From assembly GCA_044432865.1 (NCBI GenBank), contig JAWXUF010000035.1, positions 1 to 12,802 on the forward strand: a stretch of DNA of 12,802 nucleotides. The letters run 5' to 3'. This DNA comes from JAWXUE01 sp044432865 (GTDB lineage: Bacteria > Bacillota_I > Bacilli_A > Acholeplasmatales > Anaeroplasmataceae). Every line of letters begins with the position of its first letter. Positions within the stretch are counted from its first letter, which is position 1. The notes under the pieces were generated by a model. The model made no database searches, was not told where the DNA came from, and was given only the letters and a program-made list of their open reading frames with translations. Below, one piece after another: positions 9,201 to 12,802 of the stretch. The translations under genes and the position numbers were made by a program.

Positions 9201-9635
9201 TATTTTATGATTACGCAATGCATTTCCTACAGCCAATAAGTAATTTTGATTCATATCATTAAAACTATTATTATTTATAATTATAGGCAATAATGATATT
9301 TTTTTATTTTCTAATTCTTTTACTAAGCCAACAAGGTCTTCATCTATCTTTGAAAATTTATTTAATACAATTCCAAGCAATTCCTTATCTTCTCTCTTTG
9401 AAAGAAAATAAGTGATCATTAGCATTAAATAAGATTTACCTTTACCATAAGGACCTGATAAAAATGTTGAATGTTTCTCAGGATATCCTAATACAGACTT
9501 TATATACATTTTAATAACATCGCAAAGATCAGTAGTAGGAATGTATTGTAATATTTTATCTTTATTGTATAAATCATATTCTAGATTAACTGCTGATTTA
9601 AATTTATCATTAATGGTTATAAAATCATCATACAT
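6210..9635 (-). CDS. sspC: SspC-like large P-loop ATPase of the DNA phosphorothioation system
   Basis: This 1141-aa protein has an N-terminal AAA-like ATPase: Walker A GPYGKGKS (residues 61-68), Walker B IFIISDE (244-250), a sensor-like strand HFCCITHKE (285-293) and a possible arginine finger in IAGRFKQ (310-316). The remaining 800 residues are helical, Asn/Lys/Ile-rich and without a motif I recognise. No signal peptide or membrane segment is seen. Its length and place directly after the DUF4007 and PAPS-reductase genes fit SspC, the ATPase needed for single-strand PT modification in the SspABCD system. BREX BrxC has a similar layout (N-terminal P-loop, about 1200 aa), but no BREX methylase, PglZ or Lon neighbour is present. 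RBS AAGGGGGT precedes the ATG; the gap to the previous gene is one base. Confidence 0.88.
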   Translation of the reverse strand: MYDDFITINDKFKSAVNLEYDLYNKDKILQYIPTTDLCDVIKMYIKSVLGYPEKHSTFLSGPYGKGKSYLMLMITYFLSKREDKELLGIVLNKFSKIDEDLVGLVKELENKKISLLPIIINNNSFNDMNQNYLLAVGNALRNHKIYDVLPQSTYSECLKTIKIWETVNKENLDVFDKCVNELDVTLEELKKGLSLFKYKYYEKFLQLHTCITHGTSFNPLVSNDISSVYSDVAMKLKSHNYSGIFIISDEFGVFLENHTKDFAERLNKIQSLAEKCEQESDYQMHFCCITHKEITLYNKDKKLSDSFVKIAGRFKQIRFDRSIEENYQIICSALNKTKEYNQLVSTIQTKYKELFNNLKDNNVFTEKQLDYVINNGIPFNPIALFSLIQISEIVAQNERTLFTFLSDDGNSTFKYFIANNEKELLNVNNIYDYFEELIKENDEYKSIYYKVKSSCKLCPKKEQQDIIKVIAVIKLINDPLRLNCSIESIAMSLGKITNDIKELVDTLLNKNILKQNINDNSIDFSVMSDKSVYDLMENLTKSRNNFHLSKSLNKFYDKKYLISNQYNFEFKMVRFYKEVFIDSSDFKELNDITNIIPSNTDGIVLNISNNDSSSLKSIQETLETLNASNVIVRYVKNKIDIKIEKQIKLLESAEEVLTSKNKLDENTINLLPVLIADISKEITNYLEKLYNSSILLLNGNKEENINEVLYKSLTNTYTNTVVLNHELVNRNNVSSVITKARNNIIDSLLDENDTVFSSTSAEGTINYAFTKSLENNNNIVEMIANNLKESNSGKVHFKSLVGKLKSKPYGIREGVITLYLAKAITTINSKSLSEFNTLVIYNKDKDIIVNSNNLTKIVNNPNDYYFSFKSINSKNIKMLNDMCIHFNINSTISLSKKVQSIIDVLKRKVINIEPIIISCTKRDNIIHLSDEALSFKNEFMKADLNAFDLIFDELPRALNVKVTEMSNKIISILKEFEDKLIEYSNRITKELCAEFNPKYNGNLKSTIDIWLKDNSQVSNIVFDDKYKSLYKSMTNIEHNNIDAINSLSAGALNCNLSDWNSKKENNFKNIIKEFINIVINYDKDLSINKNDIENSTSNVEMSTLGKTLYNNILEEIEDYGDALSNEEKAMIIKNVLNKIIN

Positions 9636-9636
9636 A

Positions 9637-10494
9637 TTAATTTACCCCCTTAAAATAAGAGCAAAATATCTCATCTAATGATAATTGTCTTTCTATAGTT
9701 ATTGTATTTAATCCAGCAGTTTTAACTACTGTAAGTAATCCATCTTTTTTCATTTCATCTAAATAAGAAAAAAATACACTTTTAGTTAAATTGAATATAT
9801 TTAACGGATTATCTTTCGCTTCTAGAATATCTTCTATATTAAATGAGATAGTATGAGTGTTTTGAGTATTAATGAAACTTAATAAAGCAAAATATATAAC
9901 TCTGTAATCTAAATCAAAATAAGTTGGAGTTTTTTTATTGTATATTCCATTCTCTAATGATAATAACTTTAATTTAGCTAATGGACAATTCATATTTTCC
10001 TCTGGATTTGATACTTCTTCAGCATAATACGATTTTAAAAATATAGAAATATCTGAATCTAACGACGAAGATGACACTTCGTTAAATTCTTTTGTTAATT
10101 TATTATTCAAATAAGAAAATAAATATTCTTTATCAAATGACTGAAAACTTAAGTTGAATATTTCGTTAAATATTGGATTATTATTAAAATTAGAGCTTAA
10201 ATGATAATGGATAAACCATAAACTAAATTTATCATTTAAATATCTATCATATTTTATTAAAGTTTCACCGAAATTAGATAATACTATTTTTGCATTACCA
10301 GTTGTTTCAGTAATGTTTGCAGCTTTAATCCAATATCTAAGTGATTTAACCATATTAGAACCTAACCCAAGTATTTGAGTTCCATTTTCTTTTTTAAAAC
10401 ATTCATCATTTTCATTTATATAATTAATAGCTTTTTCAAGCCAACCTTCTCTTATAGAGAAAGTTTCATGTCTTTTTAATTTAAGTTCTCTCAT
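9637..10494 (-). CDS. sspB: DUF4007 protein, SspB-like component of DNA phosphorothioation
   Basis: This 285-aa protein shows the conserved blocks I associate with DUF4007: HETFSIREGWL (residues 9-19), LGLGSNMVKSLRYWIKAA (42-59) and LWFIHYHLSSN (92-102). Its C-terminal third resembles a winged-helix DNA-binding region (about 230-270). DUF4007 genes typically sit beside PAPS-reductase genes. SspB, reported as the DNA-nicking component of SspABCD, belongs here by my recollection; I cannot identify catalytic residues. The gene starts five bases after the sspD-like stop with an AAGGA RBS, and its stop lies one base before the sspC-like ATG. Family assignment is fairly secure; nickase function is inferred from family and context. 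Confidence 0.88.
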   Translation of the reverse strand: MRELKLKRHETFSIREGWLEKAINYINENDECFKKENGTQILGLGSNMVKSLRYWIKAANITETTGNAKIVLSNFGETLIKYDRYLNDKFSLWFIHYHLSSNFNNNPIFNEIFNLSFQSFDKEYLFSYLNNKLTKEFNEVSSSSLDSDISIFLKSYYAEEVSNPEENMNCPLAKLKLLSLENGIYNKKTPTYFDLDYRVIYFALLSFINTQNTHTISFNIEDILEAKDNPLNIFNLTKSVFFSYLDEMKKDGLLTVVKTAGLNTITIERQLSLDEIFCSYFKGVN

Positions 10495-10499
10495 TATTA

Positions 10500-12245
10500 T
10501 CAGTCCTTCTTAATTTTCAAAACTTTATTGATATAACATCCATTATTGAAGTGTGTTACACATTCTAGACATCCAACACATTTTTGTTGATCTAATGTAT
10601 ATAATATTGATTCATTAGAAACATTTCCTTTTTGTGTGTTCAGTACTTTTATAGCTCCAAATTTACAAACAGCTTCACAATAAGTACATCCGATACAAGT
10701 TTGAAATTTATTAATTTGATTTTTTAAATACATTTCCGCGGTTTTCTTTTTTGAAAATAGAGTACTATTTCCTACAACAGTTATCTTCAAAGTATTTTGA
10801 CCTAATCTACCACTTAATTTTAAAATTGGTGTATTGTCTTTTCTACTCATAACATAAACTTCGTTTAGTAATTTTTTACCAATATCATAATTCAATTTTC
10901 CGAACGGAATAAAATATTGATATAAATCTTCAGTAATAGGTTTCGTTAGTTCATAATTATAAGTATTTTCTTCTAATGCACATGGTGCAAACGAGACTAT
11001 AGATTTTTTACTTATATCTAATCCATTTCCACCTTGTCTTTTTTTCCATTGACCATCTTCTATATACTCTTTCCAGTCTGGTTTTCCGACTTTTTTCGCA
11101 AATGAATACAAAATATTTCTAAATACATTATATTCTTCATTCATATAAATAGATGATAAATATTCAGACCACCCACTGTTATTTGGACAACACCAACAAC
11201 CAACTCTTGAGAACCCTTGATTGTAAGCATAGTTGAAATCTACTTTATTTGCTAACATATATAACCAAACATCAAAATCTGACCAATCTATTATTGGAGC
11301 TATTGAATATTGTTTAACAATTTTGGATTCGTTTGATTCTCTATCGTATTTACTTCTTGCTGCAGATTCATTTCTTCTAATACCTTGAAATGTATAAATT
11401 TTTTTTGAATCCTTGAAAGTAGAATCAATTTTTTTAGTAATTGCTCCTGTTTTAAATACAGTACAACACCACCTTAGCATTCTAGCTGGTGGCCCTATTA
11501 CTTCACATAGGTTATTAAAATCTTGATCTTTATTCTTAGCAGTTAGAACTGGGATTAAAGGATTTGTTTTTCTAAATCTTTTTAAATATTCGTGTGTTGT
11601 AGGATATTCAAGTGTTGTATCCCCATAAATATGAATTATATGTTTATTAGGTAATGCATTGATAACTAAATCACTTACAACTGTACTATCTTTACCTCCA
11701 GAGAAACTCACAAACATCTCATCATCTTGCTTTCCTTTAGCAATATCTTTGATATATTCTGTAGCTTCAAATGTAATAGTATTCAACCTACTTCTATTAA
11801 TTTTAATGAAATTAATAATAGTTTCACTATTTAAATAGTTTATTTCATGCTCTATATTTTTAGGTGCTAATTCATTTAATTGTTTAATAACTTCTTCTGA
11901 TGAATTATTATTTTTCATATCTTTATAAGAAAAACTTTTTTTTCTACCATCTATAACATAGTGATTCGCTCCAACATTCCATAATTTATTATTTACAAAT
12001 TTAAATGGTTCTCCTTGTAATATCTCTAGCAATAGTCTCTCTTGGGGAAAAACAGGTCTTAAATCTGTACCTATTTCATGACAATCAGTAGAACAAAAAT
12101 CACATCTTTCATTGAAACTTGGTGTTTCACAATGATTACACCAAAATACTTTTGATTTCAATCGCTCTGTAGTACTTTTGCAAGTAGGACAAACACTTGT
12201 TTCACATTGTAAATCATCACATTTTTTACAAACATAACTTATCAT
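10500..12245 (-). CDS. sspD: SspD-like PAPS-reductase-family sulfurtransferase with zinc ribbons and ferredoxin domain
   Basis: First gene of the operon, 581 aa in three parts. The N-terminus has CxxC pairs (C6/C9, C19/C22, C36/C39, C48/C51, plus C14 and C55) forming about two rubredoxin-like zinc ribbons. The middle (about 150-400) is a PAPS reductase/ATP-pyrophosphatase fold: PP-loop FSGGKDST (181-188), RWCC (258-261), PIIDWSDFDVW (317-327) and GCWCCP (349-354). These cysteines could bind a Fe-S cluster. The C-terminus is a ferredoxin-like domain with CIGCTYCEAVC (517-527) and CVGCLEC (556-562) plus C570. In PT systems DndC/SspD adenylates the DNA backbone phosphate and carries out sulfur transfer from the desulfurase. 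The start has an AAGGGGGA RBS and a promoter 38 bases upstream. The multi-zinc, dicluster layout also occurs in archaeal PAPS-reductase-like proteins, but the neighbours favour SspD. Confidence 0.93.
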   Translation of the reverse strand: MISYVCKKCDDLQCETSVCPTCKSTTERLKSKVFWCNHCETPSFNERCDFCSTDCHEIGTDLRPVFPQERLLLEILQGEPFKFVNNKLWNVGANHYVIDGRKKSFSYKDMKNNNSSEEVIKQLNELAPKNIEHEINYLNSETIINFIKINRSRLNTITFEATEYIKDIAKGKQDDEMFVSFSGGKDSTVVSDLVINALPNKHIIHIYGDTTLEYPTTHEYLKRFRKTNPLIPVLTAKNKDQDFNNLCEVIGPPARMLRWCCTVFKTGAITKKIDSTFKDSKKIYTFQGIRRNESAARSKYDRESNESKIVKQYSIAPIIDWSDFDVWLYMLANKVDFNYAYNQGFSRVGCWCCPNNSGWSEYLSSIYMNEEYNVFRNILYSFAKKVGKPDWKEYIEDGQWKKRQGGNGLDISKKSIVSFAPCALEENTYNYELTKPITEDLYQYFIPFGKLNYDIGKKLLNEVYVMSRKDNTPILKLSGRLGQNTLKITVVGNSTLFSKKKTAEMYLKNQINKFQTCIGCTYCEAVCKFGAIKVLNTQKGNVSNESILYTLDQQKCVGCLECVTHFNNGCYINKVLKIKKD

Positions 12246-12250
12246 ACTTA

Positions 12251-12260
12251 TCCCCCTTCC
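12251..12260 (-). promoter_or_regulatory. Ribosome binding site of the first operon gene
   Basis: The minus strand reads GGAAGGGGGA five bases before the ATG at 12245. It is G-rich with an AGGGGG core in place of AGGAGG, and it supports the chosen start. The same G-rich core precedes the sspC-like gene. Confidence 0.7.
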
Positions 12261-12282
12261 AAATTAAGCTAATATCTTTAAT

Positions 12283-12311
12283 ATTATACCATTTTTCTAC
12301 ATTTGATTCAA
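12283..12311 (-). promoter_or_regulatory. Sigma-A promoter of the PT defence operon (extended -10)
   Basis: The minus strand has TTGAAT (12306-12311) as -35, a spacer of exactly 17 bases, and a perfect TATAAT (12283-12288) preceded by TGG, which makes an extended -10. Predicted transcription starts near 12276, leaving a leader of about 30 bases before the ATG at 12245. It is the only good promoter I see upstream of any of the eight operon genes, and it starts immediately after the T-run of an upstream terminator. No clear operator overlaps it, so expression may be constitutive. Confidence 0.8.
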
Positions 12312-12312
12312 G

Positions 12313-12336
12313 AAAAAAAGGACTTAATAAAAGTCC
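12313..12336 (-). terminator. Intrinsic terminator of the upstream transcript
   Basis: GGACTT (12320-12325) and AAGTCC (12331-12336) form a 6-bp stem with a 5-base loop, followed on the minus strand by seven T (12319-12313). It insulates the defence operon from transcription arriving from the right. Apart from this hairpin, 12337-12446 is featureless AT-rich DNA. Confidence 0.75.
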
Positions 12337-12446
12337 AATCCTCTGAATACATTTCAATCAAAGTCTCAATATTTGCATATTTTCCTAATAATTTAGAAAT
12401 AAAACAAATGGTGCTATTCAAACTAAAGATGTAATTATAATTTTTT

Positions 12447-12698
12447 TTAAAAATTTTCTTGTAATTTTTCAAGATATATATCTTTTATCTCCTTTATGCA
12501 TCTTTCAATGAAAGGATGAAAATTATTTGGTGCGCTTGCAATACTGTGCATAATACTATCAGATATATCTAATTTTTTATTAATATCCCAAACGATTATT
12601 AATTTTGGAACTATAATTACTAGCACGCCTTCTTTATTTTTATCAGTTTCTTTTGAAAATTCTAAAAATTGAAAAGCATACATGAATATATAATTCAT
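12447..12698 (-). CDS. Small hypothetical ORF (83 aa), possibly the frameshifted 3' part of a gene
   Basis: An 83-aa open frame with no recognised family. It has a hydrophobic segment, VLVIIVPKLIIVWDI (about residues 25-39), then an amphipathic C-terminal helix ending EIKDIYLEKLQENF. The putative ATG has no convincing RBS and lies inside another open frame (12643-12802) on the same strand, so it may not be an independent start. The frame opens only a few codons upstream, after a TAA. The terminator at 12313-12336 follows its stop by about 110 bases, consistent with transcription on this strand. It could be a real small gene or the tail of a decayed one. Confidence 0.35.
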   Translation of the reverse strand: MNYIFMYAFQFLEFSKETDKNKEGVLVIIVPKLIIVWDINKKLDISDSIMHSIASAPNNFHPFIERCIKEIKDIYLEKLQENF

Positions 12699-12801
12699 CT
12701 TTCGTATTAAAATATGAGAAACAGTAAGGACATCTTATCATCTCTCTTTTTTTAATTTCTTCTTTTTCAAACCTAGCTAATCTTATTTCATTTATCTCGT
12801 T
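12643..12801 (-). pseudogene. C-terminal fragment with CxxC zinc-finger-like motif, running off the right edge
   Basis: A frame open from the window edge encodes 52 residues before a TGA: a charged helix (RLARFEKEEIKKRE) and then RCPYCFSYFNTKDELYIHVC. This holds CxxC, twelve residues, then H and C, like a C2H2-type zinc finger with an unusual second half. The protein-like frame then degenerates into FSIFRIFKRN, while the overlapping frame continues as the 83-aa ORF. This may be a frameshifted gene whose 5' part lies outside the window. An intact gene that simply ends here is the alternative. Confidence 0.4.
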
Positions 12802-12802
12802 A

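Noticed and set aside
6210..9635. BREX BrxC/PglY identity for the 1141-aa ATPase
   Set aside because: The N-terminal P-loop and size are similar, but no BREX methyltransferase, PglZ phosphatase, BrxA/B or Lon-like gene is present; all neighbours belong to DNA phosphorothioation.
10500..12245. Housekeeping PAPS reductase (CysH) of sulfate assimilation
   Set aside because: The zinc-ribbon N-terminus, ferredoxin tail and DUF4007/ATPase/desulfurase neighbours are not those of a cysteine biosynthesis enzyme.
1..12802. CRISPR array, insertion sequence, tRNA or integrase
   Set aside because: I found no regularly spaced repeats, transposase or recombinase motifs, terminal inverted repeats or tRNA-like cloverleaf on either strand. 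Island borders may lie outside the window.

Overview
The window is very AT-rich DNA with dense, same-strand, translationally coupled genes and strong AGGAGG-type ribosome binding sites. This points to a low-GC Gram-positive host (Bacillota). A tandem pair of Spo0A-box-like repeats at the left edge hints at a spore-former, but that is inference. The genetic code looks standard.

Almost the whole window (12245 down to 256, minus strand) is one operon that I read as a DNA-phosphorothioation (PT) defence island of the Ssp type. In transcription order it encodes: (1) a SspD-like PAPS-reductase/PP-loop sulfurtransferase with N-terminal zinc ribbons and a C-terminal ferredoxin domain; (2) a SspB-like DUF4007 protein; (3) a 1141-aa SspC-like P-loop ATPase; (4) a cysteine desulfurase in the SspA/DndA role; (5) a single-HKD phospholipase-D nuclease fused to an SF2 DEAH helicase; (6) a 53-aa coupled small protein; (7) a DndD-family SMC/ABC ATPase; (8) a 172-aa protein of unknown function. 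Genes 1-4 would mobilise sulfur from cysteine and place it in the DNA backbone. Genes 5-8 look like the partner restriction module, comparable in logic to the reported SspFGH module, which damages DNA lacking PT. DndB, DndE and SspE are not seen.

The operon has its own boundaries. On the right, an intrinsic terminator for an upstream transcript (12313-12336) is followed directly by an extended -10 promoter (12283-12311). On the left, a perfect 10-bp-stem terminator (219-250) lies just after the last stop codon. Modification genes are promoter-proximal and restriction genes promoter-distal.

Right edge (12447-12802): remnants of a short gene in two overlapping frames, one with a CxxC zinc-finger-like motif; probably the 3' end of an unrelated or decayed gene. 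Left edge (1-216): tandem Spo0A-like boxes, a TATAAT -10, a roughly 160-nt leader and the first codons of the next minus-strand gene.
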